Shown: positions 51,047 through 61,549 of the stretch, in pieces | How the letters are laid out: each line of letters begins with the position of its first letter | Numbering within the stretch: the stretch's first letter is position 1 | Assembly (NCBI GenBank): GCA_014529385.2 | Contig: CM043953.1 | Span: forward strand, 71,897,372 to 71,961,371 | Length of the DNA: 64,000 nucleotides | Origin: Adiantum capillus-veneris | Taxonomy: Eukaryota; Streptophyta; Polypodiopsida; Polypodiales; Pteridaceae | Direction of reading: 5' to 3' | Notes under the pieces: generated by a model | Told to the model about the DNA's origin: nothing | The model's database searches: none | Seen by the model: only the letters and a program-made list of their open reading frames with translations | Position numbers and translations under genes: made by a program

Positions 51047-52370
51047 CGTCTAATCAGACGTCTCATCGTGTCCAAGCGGTGTATCTGTCAGATTCTGAAA
51101 AAAAAACAATAAGATAGCCCATTGTAAGTATAAACATATAGCGAGCGACGTTTATAAAACAATACAATAAATAGAAAAGAATAAACCCTAATACTAACCA
51201 TGCCGCCGCGAGAAGTCAGGATGTCTATAAGGGCGTTTAAGCCCTTCCTGCCTACGTACTCACGCTCGTACGGAGTGGGATCACGTCCTGTAAACGACCA
51301 CTGTCAAAACATACAAAGAATCCATTATGTTAGAATTTCAAATCCCATAAACCCTAAACTATCGAACATAGATGCGAAAACACTTACAAAATCGGCCTCA
51401 AATGATGCCCACCCACCGCTCCCCAAGTGGTGCGAGCTCCCTACCTCTACTCGCGCTCTGGCTGCCTCCTTTTGTTGCTTCCACTTGTCGGGATTCTCGC
51501 GCGCTTCTTTCTTCGCATTCTTCCAATCTTCTTTGGCCAGTCAATCTAGTCTGTTCCATCCATGCTTGATTGCTTTTTGCACTTCGGAACGCTTATGCTT
51601 GCAGTATTCGCGCATTCGAACCTTCATCACATCTTCATTGAAGCAGTCATCCCGTGTTGGAATGGGAAACTCGTCATGAAGCATGCCGATGACTCTGTTT
51701 TAATTGATTCGGTACTTCACTCTAGGTGTTTAGTATGTAGTGTCTAAACACCTGAGAGCAAAGACTGCGCATGCGTGAAATCACCTTCTTGCCGTCATCA
51801 TCCAAGATGATGCCGCCGCTGAAGTTGACGGAGTAAGGCAAGCCCTCTCGCCGCTGACGCGTGAACCTGGGTGTCTCGACAGGGGTCTCTAGCGGTGTGT
51901 CAACGGGGGTACGGACGCCAGGTGTCTCCACTGGAGTCTGAGCCCCGAAGCGAGGAGTGTCCACTAGAGTGACTCCTGGAGGAGTAGCTAGTGGTGTGTA
52001 GCTAGTGGTGTGTAGCTATGGGGAACGGCACTCAGCCGCGCAAAACCTAGTGTCGATGGCGATGCCGTGGCTGGTGTCGGGACGGGCAAATAAGGGGAGG
52101 GTAAAGAGCCTCGTCGAACACGAGGCGGTGTCGAAGCATCGGTGGTGCCACCCCCACAACAACCGCCACCGCCACCACTAGAGCGCCGGTGCCTAGACGA
52201 GTGTGAAGATCGTCTCGTCGACACTGAAGCTTCGGAGCGCGCTGAGGACTCCGAAACAGAGGGAGATGCGGATGGAGTAGGAACGCGCGATGACGCTCCA
52301 CGTACCACTGTCTTTGCTGGGGTGACAAAGAAGAAAGAAACTCATCATCATCCATACCTGCATTAAACAC
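51047..52370 (-). pseudogene. CACTA accessory gene (TNPA/Ptta-like), spliced
   Basis: On the minus strand: a first part rich in Ser/Thr/Pro with TP repeats (TPVETPGVRTPVDTPLETPV, 51964-51800) and LPYSVNFSGGIILDDDGKKV; then INQNRVIGMLHDEFPIPTRD-type sequence, CFNEDVMKVRMREYCKHKRS and LAKEDWKNAKKEARENPDKW, and GSGGWASFEADF; then, after an intron (GTAAGT near 51383, TTTGACAG at 51303), WSFTGRDPTPYEREYVGRKG and ILTSRGGM; and a short last exon (NLTDTPLGHDETSD, stop at 51047). This is the layout of plant En/Spm accessory proteins (transposase_24 type). One TGA lies before LAKEDW. Confidence 0.65.
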
Positions 52371-52424
52371 ACGAACATTTAAACTTAATATTGAATGAAT
52401 GGAGTAGAAAACATGGACAAGTAA

Positions 52425-52427
<3 letters not shown>

Positions 52428-52500
<73 letters not shown>
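52428..52500 (+). repeat. (GA)n microsatellite
   Basis: About 73 bp uninterrupted GA between accessory gene and transposase. Confidence 0.95.
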
Positions 52501-52503
<3 letters not shown>

Positions 52504-52979
52504 GTGCTCGTCGTCTCTGCTAATGAGAACATACGTAGAGCATACGTACCTGGAGTGGACGCAAAGACCATTAAATACATTGACGCAATGACGCAAATAC
52601 TTAAAGAGCCGGAGAATCGTACAAGAACTTGAATGTGCATGTAGCTTTGGAATGTTCAAAGGCTAGCAGCAACAGAAAGCGTTCTTCTTCTATTCAACTT
52701 GAGTGATGAAAGAGGCAAGTGCATAACTCTGAATTTACAAAACGGAGCCATCTTGTTCAAATACAATATTTATGGCTTTAAGAGATCTCTCTCTCATCCT
52801 CACATAGCTCAGCATAACTTCCTATATCTATATAGAGCTCTCCGTGAAACAGATGTCCTCTGTTTCATTTTGTAGATCCTCTGCATGCACCCCATAGAGA
52901 GTAGCAGCTTGATGTTCGTCTGGCACCACCTCCATGGCTGCTGTGTATGACTTATACTACAACCAACAAAGATTATGAG

Positions 52980-54242
52980 TGGCCGTTCAAACATCTAGAA
53001 AGTTACTAGTCGTACATTGCAAACTTACCTTGGTCGCGCAACCCCTAGAGTACTCCCACTCTTCCTCAATCACTTCTTCACCGCACTGTTGTGCACTTTT
53101 CAGTTGGTTGTGCAACCATCTTAAGCTCATGAATGTTGGTAGGCTCTCTAGACCCGTCGGATAGTGCATCGGTGGTCGTCCATCCATAGCCAGGTCTAAG
53201 TGCAAATTTCGAGCTTCCCTGGCAAAATCCGTCCATGTTCCATCTATATGTTTCTAGGCTGCACAATCTGCAGGAATCCGTAGCACACCATCCGAAGATT
53301 TATTCTCATCATGCCATGATGCTAGGGCGGCCATGGACTTACATTCGTAGAAATGCTTGATGCGAGGAAGCAGAGGAAAATGTCGCAAAACCTTTTGCAG
53401 AATTTTTGTTCCGTGGAGATCTACTCAATATCTTTCGGAATCACATTTCGGACACTTCTCCATGTCTATGTATTCTCTTTGAAAAGAATGCAGTCATTAG
53501 GACAAGCGTGGATCGAATTGTAATCCATCCCCAAGTTTCGCAAAATCTTTCTTGCTTCCTCTCGAGAAACTGGAATCACATTATCAACTGGTAGTATGTG
53601 CTCTTTGAGCAATCTACACAACATAAAAATACGGTACAATTGTGTAAAAATCTATTAGATCATTATACATTTAGAGTTTTATTAAAGTAAACTAATTGTA
53701 ATAGATCACCTGAAAAGCGCTGTGACGCTAGTGTCACTCCATCCAAACTTTGTTTGCATGTTGAGAAGAACCAGGAGTGCTTTCAATCTAGACACACGTG
53801 CTCCATTATACAATGGCGTATCAGCTTCACTTTTCATATCATCATAGACAAGCCTTTCTGAATCCATGATCGTCTCGATCATTTCATCAATTTTGGGCTC
53901 AAAAATTGCCTCGTTGGGAATGTGGTATGCATGATCATCCCCCGACCTGTCAGAGGCTACATCTTGTGGCCTCACATATGCTGCTTGACCAAAGCGCCTG
54001 CGAACACGTCTATTGGGTTGCAAGATTGCTGCCTGTTGGCCAGCGTCAGAGTCTGACGAGTTATAATTGGCAACAACTCGATCTATAATAGATGGATCGA
54101 ACTCGCCAAATTCGTGAATGTGCTGCAAAGAAACGCGTCTTGTCCGTCGCACAACATGCTTGCAATGGTTACAAGGACATAAGATCCTCGCTGAGAGATA
54201 GGTGTTTCGGTTGGACGGCCCCACATCCTCGTCACTACTCAT
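52980..54242 (-). pseudogene. CACTA transposase, TNP2-like, N-terminal half
   Basis: Minus strand: exon from MSSDEDVGPSNRNTYLSARI with ILCPCNHCKHVVRRTRRVSL (CxxC zinc-like start of the transposase-associated domain), then LYNGARVSRLKALLVLLNMQ and FGWSDTSVTALFR. After an intron-like gap (53705-53610) follow ILPVDNVIPVSREEARKILR and DYNSIHACPNDCILFKENT, a stretch with shifts (LRHFPLLPRIKHFYECKSMA-like), then SSDGVLRIPADCAA, KHIDGTWTDFAREARNLHLD and LAMDGRPP. The motifs YxxIHACPNDCILF and LRHPADxxAWKxFD...ARNxRLGLAxDGxxP identify TNP2. The catalytic C-terminal half is missing. Confidence 0.87.
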
Positions 54243-54304
54243 AATGAGGGAAAAAATCTTATAACCTGGACAACAAATTTAATCTTCTATTGACATTTAG
54301 AATC

Positions 54305-54355
<51 letters not shown>

Positions 54356-55140
54356 TTCACACTGTAAACTACCTCACATTCTCTAGTCATGTCCAATCCC
54401 CGCACACCTCGGTCTAGAGGTGCACGAAGATCAGAACCACCGGGTTATAATCTCGTCTTTATTGGTCAATGCCTATATTTGTGGGTACAAGAAATCTACA
54501 CACCCACGTCTACATGATACTGCATGTAGTGGACAAAACCCCTTTGCCTCTTCTCTAGCTGTAGAATTTCACAGCATCTTAACATCTTTTCATAGTAGAT
54601 CTTTGTTTGTAGCATGCAGGTACGTCATTCTTGCAATGTAGCTGATGTCTGCTCAAGGCACTTAATTCTTATTCTAGATTTGACGGGATGTGCGTGGTGT
54701 GTGTGTGTGTGTGACCCTTGAAATCGTCATCTTGCATCACTAATTTCTGTGTATGCTCAATTTTCTCTTCCATTAGCTGAACATTACGGCTTATTGTATG
54801 GTAGCAGCAGTCGAACATGCAGGTGGAATTGCTAGTCCGTATGGACTGCAGAGGCTATGAGCGCAGGAAATTTTCTCACCATTTCTTCTAACCTTATCTT
54901 AAACGATTTCCTCGCCATTTCTCCTAACGTTAATTAAATAACCTAAATCTAATTTAATATAACAACCCTAAACCTAAATTAATAAACCTAAATCTAATCT
55001 AAAATAACGTAAATCTAAATCTAACATAAATAAACCTAAATCTAATCAAACATAAATCTAACTAAAAATAAACCTAAATCTAATCTAATTTAACTTAAAT
55101 AAACCTAAATCTAATTTAACGAAAGTCTACATCTAACCTA
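54243..55140. other. CACTA 5' region with low-complexity repeats
   Basis: Contains (CT)n (54310-54352), a short (GT)n (54698-54713) and an AT-rich stretch of imperfect AACCTAAATCTAAT units (about 54935-55135). No gene seen. Confidence 0.55.
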
Positions 55141-55144
55141 ATCT

Positions 55145-55545
55145 TTAACGTCTTTTGGGATAGTTTTCTACGACGTTAAAACTCTCTTCTTCTTGTGTGT
55201 GTGTGTGTGTGCGCCAATAAAAAGAGGAAAATGGTATAACCTTTCTATCACCCAAGTGTGGTAGATTGGTTATGCCATTTTCCTCTTGAATAACAAGTCT
55301 TGGTTTCAACTCCTCGTCGGCTAGATATTTAGGTCTCTTTAATTAGTTTCCTACGACGTTAAATTAAACTCTCTTCTTTTCGGGTGTGTGTGCACGCCAA
55401 TAAAAAAAGGAGAAAAATGGTATAACTTTTCTATCACCGAAGTGTGATAGATTGGTTATGCCATTTCTCTTATGAATAACATGTCTTGAGTTCAACTCCT
55501 GTCGACTAGATCTTTAAGGTCTCTTGGGATACTTTCCTACGATGT
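55145..55545 (+). repeat. Tandem repeat with hairpin, about 180-bp period
   Basis: Two units (from about 55150 and about 55335). Each contains CCTACGACGTTAAA, a GT run, GCCAATAAAAA and an inverted repeat: GGAAAATGGTATAACC (about 55228-55243) pairs with GGTTATGCCATTTTCC (55270-55285), with TCTATCAC and GTGGTAGA as inner arms. A third partial start is near 55520. Confidence 0.8.
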
Positions 55546-55549
55546 TAAG

Positions 55550-55912
55550 ACTCTCTTCTTCTTCTTCTTCTTCTCTCTCTCTCTCTTTGTTTTATCTCTC
55601 TCTCTCTCTCTCTCTCTCTCTTTTCCTCTCTCAACGTGTGTGCATTTTTTGATTATTCATGTATGTGTGCATTTTTTTGGTTTATATATGCATGCTCTCT
55701 CTCTCTTTTCCTCTCTCAATGTGTGTGTGATTTCTTTGATTATACATGTGTGTGTGCACATTTTTGGTTTATGCATGCTCTCTCTCTTTTCCTCTCTCAA
55801 TGTGTGTGTGCTTTCTTTGTGTATGCATGTGTGTGCGTTTTTTGTTTATCCTTGTGCTCTCTCTCTCTCTCTCTCTCTCGTTCTATCTCTCTCTCTCTCT
55901 TTCAAAAACACA

Positions 55913-55945
<33 letters not shown>

Positions 55946-56215
55946 TGTGTGTGTGAAAGAGAGGGAGAGAGAAAGAGAGGAAGGGACCATGAGAGTGAGG
56001 AGAGGGAAGGAGCAAACCTGGCTCTCCTTCCTCTCGTCGTGTGTGTGTGTGTGTGTGTGAGAAGGAGAGAGAGAAAGAGGGGAAGGGAACATGAGAGTGA
56101 GGAGAGGGAAGGAGCATACCTGGCTCTCCTTCCTCTCCTCGTGTGTGTGTGTGTGTGTGTGTGTGGAGAAGAAAGAGAGAGAGAGAGGGAGAGCGTTACC
56201 TTACTTGCTTGAGCG
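55550..56215 (+). repeat. Microsatellite-rich tandem repeats
   Basis: (CT)n runs, then about three 80-90-bp units of TCTCTCAATGTGTGTGTG and TTATGCATG type (55620-55850), then two 100-110-bp units of GGAAGGGACCATGAGAGTGA and CTGGCTCTCCTTCCTCTC type (55975-56160) separated by (GT)n. The open frames here are repeat translations. Confidence 0.85.
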
Positions 56216-56322
56216 CGCGTCGAAAACTCAGATTTGAGATCTGAATTTTTGGACGCTTCCGGTTATTTTTTTAGCCTTGTCGGCGTCGCTATATGCGTCG
56301 CTATATGTTACAGCTTGTAGTG

Positions 56323-57060
56323 ACCCTGGGCTATGCATACATCTTCTGACCTGTGAGACTGCAAACTAAATATTTGGCCTCGTGTTGCATACATAAATGA
56401 GGCAGCCAACAGCAGTTTGGTAAGAGTGACATCAGCAGGATCGCCAGCATCATGTAGACTCAACTTCAAACCTGTTTCCATGGGAGTGGCAATAGGTTTG
56501 CAATCCTCAAGTCCAAACTTACATAGCAATGTCTCTATGTAACTTTTCTGACACAAGGCAATACCACCATCACACTGCTTAAACTATATACCCAAGTAAT
56601 GATGCAACAGCCCCAAATATTTCATCTTGAAAGTAACATTCAAATTAGCCTTAAATTCAGCAATATGTCTCTCATTTGGTCTAGTGATCAGCACATCATC
56701 AACATAAAGAACCCCAATGAGAAGTACATCACCCTCACGCTTTACATACAATGTGTTTTCTGTTGGACTGTTACGAAAGCCTTGTTTGACCAAATTGAGT
56801 GTCAGCTTTCTCATACCAAGCACAAAGGGATTGCTTCAACCCATACAAAGCCTTCTTACATATGCACACTTTGTCCTCTTGTCCTTTTATGACAAAACCG
56901 CAAGGCTGCGTTACATAAACATCCTCAAATATGTCACCATTCAAGAAAGTAGTAACAATGTCTGATTGATGTACATCCCAACCAAAATGAGCTGCCAATG
57001 CACATAGAAAATCCACATTAGTCATACGACAAGTGGGAGCAAAAGTCTCTTCATAATCTA
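56323..57060 (-). pseudogene. Copia D reverse transcriptase
   Basis: Minus-strand pieces: FAPTCRMTNVDFLCALAAHF and DVHQSDIVTTFLNGDIFEDV and YVTQPCGF (56771-57025); then a shifted frame with GVLYVDDVLITRPNERHIAE and KYLGLLHHYLG (56584-56823); then SYIETLLCKFGLEDCKPIAT and TPMETGLKL (56308-56556). The catalytic YVDD is intact. Two frameshifts and a stop (near 56584) are present. The domain is cut by the CACTA element just before the link to RNase H. Confidence 0.9.
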
Positions 57061-57780
57061 TGCCTTTTTGTTGTGCATAACCCTTTGCAACAACTCAACC
57101 TTATGGCGACCGATCTCACCATCTGGCTTGCATTTCAACTTGTAAACCCACTTTGTACCAATGGCCTTTTTGCCAGGAGGAAAATCACATAAAGTCCATG
57201 TGTCATTTTCTATAAGTGCATCATATTTTGATTGCATGGCAGCCATCCAATTTTCTGAATTCTGTGCTTCATAAAAAGACAGAGGCTCCTCAACATCATG
57301 TAAGCTAGACAAAGCCAAAGCATAACAATCTGATGCATAAGATGCATGGCGAGAGCTTGAACGAGTACGACTAGACAAAGGTGCATCCAATTTACTGTCA
57401 CGCAAAGTGTGAACCATCCATTTTGGCATACCTCTAGCCTGCTCATTTTCAGCCCTTTCCTCATTAAGTACATTATGTACATCTGCATCAGTAATAGGCC
57501 GATCTGTAACATTTTCAGTAACCCCTATAGGCTGTACATTTTCCTCATTGGAAATTACATTCGTATTTCCACCACTGAAAAGAGGCAACAAAGTGTCATA
57601 AATGTCCCGTGAGCTTACATTACTGTCTCTAGTACATGACAACAAGGGCTGAATAGAATATTCCACAAACACTACATCCCGTGAAACCAGAATACGTTTT
57701 GTTTGCGGATGATACAACCTGTAACCTTTGCTTTCAGCACTATAACCAACAAAAATACATTTGACAGCCTTATCATCCAA
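57058..57780 (-). pseudogene. Copia D integrase tail and RT start
   Basis: Frame with KCIFVGYSAESKGYRLYHPQ and ILVSRDVVFVEYS (the conserved copia integrase C terminus), a variable acidic linker, SSRTRSSSRHASYA, then NWMAAMQSKYDALIENDTWT and IGTKWVYKLKCKPDGEIGRH, the start of the RT domain. It passes out of frame at 57058. Confidence 0.9.
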
Positions 57781-57789
57781 TTTTCTGCG

Positions 57790-58390
57790 CTATGTTTGTA
57801 GCACCAAAGCATATGCCAAACAACCAAAAACACGCATGTGCTCAATAGAAGGCTTTCTATCATGCCATGCTTCATATGGAGTAATAGGCTGCAAAGCTTT
57901 CGTAGGACACCTGTTAAGTACATAAGTGGCACACATGATGGCCTCAAGCCAAAAAGAATGTGGCAAAGCTTGACTCTTGACCATACATCGTGCTATTTCC
58001 GTCAGTGACCTGTTTTTCCTCTCAGCAACACCATTTTGCTGAGGTGTATAAGGCAATGTACATTGGTGTTTTATCCCACGACTAGCCAGAAATGCATTGA
58101 ATTCATGATACATATACTCCCCCCCTCGATCGGAACGGAGGGTGCCCATAGTACATTTTGAGACATTTTCAGTGATAGCCAGAAATTGTTTGAAGCACAT
58201 AAAAACTTTGGACTTCGCTTTAAGTGGAAATACCCATGCATGCCTGGAGTAATCATGAATAAAAGTCATGAAGTAAAGGTAATTGCACAAGGACAGAGTT
58301 TGCATGGGCCCACAAAAATCACTATGCACAAGCTGCAATCTGCATGTGGCCCGAACTGAACCATCCTTTGGAAACTTAGAACGCTGCATC
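57790..58390 (-). pseudogene. Copia D integrase core
   Basis: One open frame of 199 codons. Catalytic residues: LVHSDFCGPM (first Asp), TLRSDRGGEYM (second Asp), TPQQNGVAERKNRSL (Glu), all intact. It continues MCATYVLNRCPTKALQPITP and VFGCLAYALV. The zinc-binding part lies upstream of the MITE at 59052 and beyond, and the joining codons (GGTAAGATG / CAGCGT) are split by the MITE target-site duplication. Confidence 0.92.
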
Positions 58391-59051
58391 CCGGAGGATT
58401 CACCATGGAAAACTTACCGCACCATGTAAGTGCAAGGGAGGGGTATTATTTTACAAGTTACATAAGCATATAAGGTAGGGGCAGGCCCACAATAATTTAT
58501 CTCCTAACCTTAAAAATAAGGGAGGGGGGTATCACGTTTATGGGGGAGGGGGGACCTGACCCGGGTTGATTAGTTGTAATGATTGGTCACCGGTGTGCAC
58601 TATAACTTGGATGAATTTTGGGGAAGTTTTTTATTAGGTCACACATCAAATTTTGCATTAAGCGGGTCATAGATAAGGATTGATTTACACAGCTTTGGAT
58701 AGGCCAAAATTGGACGAGTAGCTAGAGTGCAGGTTGATCGAGCACATAGTTTGAAAGTCAAAGTAAGACACATTAAGGGTACATCTAGTTATCAATAGAA
58801 GTGGTTCCTTAGTACATTGCCAATCATTATGCTACACACTCTTTGACTAGTTTTACTCAGTTAGATTATGTGAGACCTAAATTTCATATGTAAGATAGGG
58901 GTATCATAGTTTTCTTCTTTGAGTGTTGTATAAGCGTAGAAAGGGGGGTCATATTCCCTAATATGGGTCGTATATAGGGGTTATATCAAAGTGGTCTGCT
59001 CGTAGGTGGCATCCCGTTTTGTATATAGAGTGAATCACTCGGGGCTACATC
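58383..59051. mobile_element. 653-bp hAT-like MITE in copia D integrase
   Basis: Element 58391-59043. It is flanked by 8-bp duplications GCTGCATC (58383-58390) and GCTACATC (59044-59051, one change). Ends are imperfect inverted repeats: CCGGAGGATTCACC on the left, and CCCGAGTGATTCAC on the right read inward. An 8-bp TSD and short TIRs fit the hAT superfamily. There is no coding capacity. Removing it with one TSD copy restores continuity of the copia reading frame. Confidence 0.8.
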
Positions 59052-59877
59052 TTACCCAAAATACAACCTTCACAAACATGTTTGACAGGTGCTTCGAGAG
59101 GCGGCAAGAAGAAACCATATCAGATTTCTGCAAACACAGCAAACTGGAAAAGTTCAGATGACCAAAACGTGCATGCCAAAGTTTTGCATCTGAAATAGCC
59201 CTTGAATCTGCAACAACATTTGCAAAATTTTGTCCACACTTGTCATACAAAGTGAGCTTATACAACCCATGGCACAAAAGGCCAGATGCAACAATTTCAT
59301 CACCAAAACTAAGATCATGAACTGTACATCTATCATCCACAAATTTGACTACAAGTCCAAGTCTAGCAAGTGCGGATACAGATAAGAGATTCTTCTTGAT
59401 CCCAGGTACATAAACTGCATCAACAAGTGTGAAGGAACTGCCATTTGTAGCAGTAAAGGCATTGTTGGCACAAGTGACTAAAGCCCATTCTGCATCAACA
59501 TCAGCAACACAGTCTTCTTTCACAGAACACTCAACAATGGCTGCATTTGTAGTGGAACCAGCATTTGCAGTGGAACCACCCTCTTTCTTCTTAGCCTCTT
59601 TGGCCTTCAACTTAAGACATGACTTGATCAAGTGATCATTAGCTTTACAATAATGGCAACACATCTTCTTTTTGCCCTTATCACCAGAATTGCCAGACCA
59701 AGTGCTGCCGGTAGAAGCATTGGGAACAGAAGTTTTGCCACTCGTAGCAGAACCATAAGAAGTGGCTGCATTGCTGTTACCACCCTTTCTTTGAGAAGCA
59801 ATAAAAGCCTGTTCAACTACACGCTGTCTAGTCCTGTTTTTTCTGGAAAGTGACTCTTGCAACAGCAATGTGCACAA
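59035..59877 (-). pseudogene. Copia D gag end, damaged protease and pre-integrase zinc region
   Basis: Zinc knuckle CCHYCKANDHLIKSC (CX2CX4HX4C intact) followed by a Lys-rich and Ala-rich linker, then ADVDAEWALVTCANNAFTAT, NGSSF and directly TLVDAVYVPGIKKNLLSVSA. In related elements the protease active site (D-S-G-A and the following H-M-T) lies between these two stretches; here it is absent although the frame stays open. Then LYKLTLYDKCG, KLWHARFGHLNFSSL and KHVCEGCILGKM (in a shifted frame), the pre-integrase zinc domain, ending at the MITE. Confidence 0.88.
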
Positions 59878-60457
59878 CTTCTGGATTTCCTTGGGTCATA
59901 AGTCTCCAAGTACTAGCAAAAGTCTGGTAAGAAGATGGTAAGGCATCAAGAACAGTTTGCACAAGGGAACTGTCGGAAATGACTTCACCTGCAGAAATAA
60001 GCTGCTCATTAATATCCTTGACACTACCAAGGAAAGTGTTCATATCATCTTCCTCATGCATAATCTTCGACTCCAGCTCTTTACACAACAAAGCAATTTT
60101 AGCCTCATTGCGACTTGCATAAAGACCAGCCAAAACATCCCAAGCCTGTTTTGCAGATTTTGTTGAACGGATGTGAGGAACAATGGTGCGCTTCACAGAC
60201 AACGCAATCAATGCATGAGCCTGCGCATCCTTTACATCCCAACGAGCTTGTTCTGGTGTAGGCAAAACAACTCTAATTGCAGCAATCGTTGCAGCAAGAC
60301 CTGCAACATCCTTAACATCGCCTACATCCTCAGAACCAGGACATACATCAATGCCCTGCACAATATTCCAGACGCCCGTTGACACAAGAACGTGTTGCAT
60401 CATATAAGCCCACATAGGGTAATTGTCCCCATCCAACCTGTCCTCAACAGCAAACAT
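59828..60457 (-). pseudogene. Copia D gag, N-terminal and capsid part
   Basis: Starts MFAVEDRLDGDNYPMWAYMM at 60457 (LDGxNYxxW is the copia gag start), although the frame is open to 60583. Continues WDVLAGLYASRNEAKIALLC, MHEEDDMNTFLGSVKDINEQ, LVQTVLDALPSSYQTFASTW, as in the UBN2/retrotran_gag family. It passes into the zinc knuckle frame at 59877-59828 by one shift. Confidence 0.9.
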
Positions 60458-60824
60458 CTTGAACACATCTGTGTTGTTGTCAGGTAAATGCTGCACCTGA
60501 TGTGAAAACTGCTCGAAAATAGGAGAAACGGAGCAGGAACAACACGTGCTATATAGGACAAACCATAGAAGACTGTAAGGCACCTGTTATGCAAAAATTG
60601 GCATTGACAGAAATTCTGCACAAAATGAGAAAATTGCTTGTGCAAACCTGCTTGTAGTGGAAATGGAGGCCAAAATGAGCCCGAATAAAAAATCTGAGCA
60701 GACTAAGCTCTACGAGTTCACCCGAAAGTTTTTTCTACCTGCAAACGCTTGCCAAAGCTCACTGAAATCGGAGAAAGTGAGCAGGCGTGTGAGTAGCTGG
60801 GGACTAAGCCCGAGAGGACGTAAC

Positions 60825-60840
60825 CTGCTCTGATACCAAT
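60825..60840 (-). other. Copia D primer-binding site
   Basis: Minus-strand TTGGTATCAGAGCAGG directly after the LTR end CCAACA; complementary to initiator tRNA-Met. Confidence 0.95.
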
Positions 60841-61067
60841 TGTTGGAATTAGGGTTGCAGAGAAACGCACACAACTTGGAGAAGATGAAGGAAGCTCAAG
60901 GCACACAATAGAGAGTGTGTTACTTAGTGTGCAATGGAAAGATGGATAGCCCTAGAGTGATGGGCGTATATACAATGCTCGGGGGGAAAAACCTCCTAAA
61001 GAGGGAAAAAATGCCCCGGCGGTCCTATTGTGTTCACACACATCACTACCACATGTATATGGTAACA
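60841..61067 (-). repeat. Copia D 5' LTR
   Basis: 227 bp. Plus-strand TGTTGGAATT to ATGGTAACA. It differs from the 3' LTR by few substitutions and small indels. TATA-like TATATAC on the minus strand near 60970. Confidence 0.94.
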
Positions 61068-61072
61068 TCCTT

Positions 61073-61549
61073 TGTAAATAGGACAGTGAGAACCCACCCT
61101 AAGAGGGTCGTTCAATAAACTACTAGTATATACCACTCATTACTTAAGTGGAACTAAAGTGCAAAAGAGGGGCCTCCAATTTTGGCACCAATAATAAACC
61201 AAATATCAAATACCAACTCCACAAGAGAGGTGCCGTGGAGTTTGGGGCTATGATTGTAAGTCTTTTTTGTGTAGATTCTCTCAATTTTCCATCTCTCCTC
61301 TCTTAAGGTATTTTGTATTTGTTGTGTATTCCTCAGTTAACTCTACATCTTCTCTTCCATGCTCTTACACCTTCTTACAGATTGTCTCTATCAATTCTAT
61401 GATTTGTGTGTGTGTGTGTGTGTGTGTGTGGGTGATAGTCTAGATGTGTGTGTGTGCGCGCTTGGAAATTGGGGAAAGAGGTGGACAGGCTGATGGTGAT
61501 GTTTGTGAGCAATTGTTGAAGTGTTCTAAGCAACCGGTCCCCACTTTCT
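61073..61549. other. No gene seen
   Basis: Flank of copia D. Contains a (TG)n run (about 61407-61431). Not recognisably coding or repeated elsewhere in the window. Confidence 0.4.

Larger units (their letters stand above)
50438..56322 (-). mobile_element. CACTA (En/Spm-type) DNA transposon in copia D
   Basis: The ends are CACTACAAG (50438-50446) and CTTGTAGTG (56314-56322), flanked by the 3-bp TSD ACC (50435-50437, 56323-56325). Subterminal repeats of GCGACGCTTATAGCGACGCT type crowd 50464-50620, and GCGTCGCTATA occurs twice at the other end (56283-56307). Inside lie a TNP2-like transposase (52980-54242) and an accessory gene (about 51047-52370), both on the minus strand. It interrupts copia D between the RT and RNase H parts. 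Confidence 0.95.
49564..61067 (-). mobile_element. Copia D: Ty1/copia element carrying two nested DNA transposons
   Basis: LTRs at 60841-61067 (5') and 49564-49787 (3'), initiator-tRNA-Met primer site at 60825-60840, TSD TCCTT at 49559-49563 and 61068-61072. After removal of the CACTA (50438-56322) and the 653-bp MITE (58391-59043) the element is just under 5 kb, a normal copia size, with the standard order gag, (damaged) protease, integrase, RT, RNase H. Confidence 0.94.

Noticed and set aside
54935-55135. AACCTAAATCTAAT repeats as interstitial telomere
   Set aside because: Units do not follow TTTAGGG/CCCTAAA; they are degenerate AT-rich repeats inside the CACTA element.
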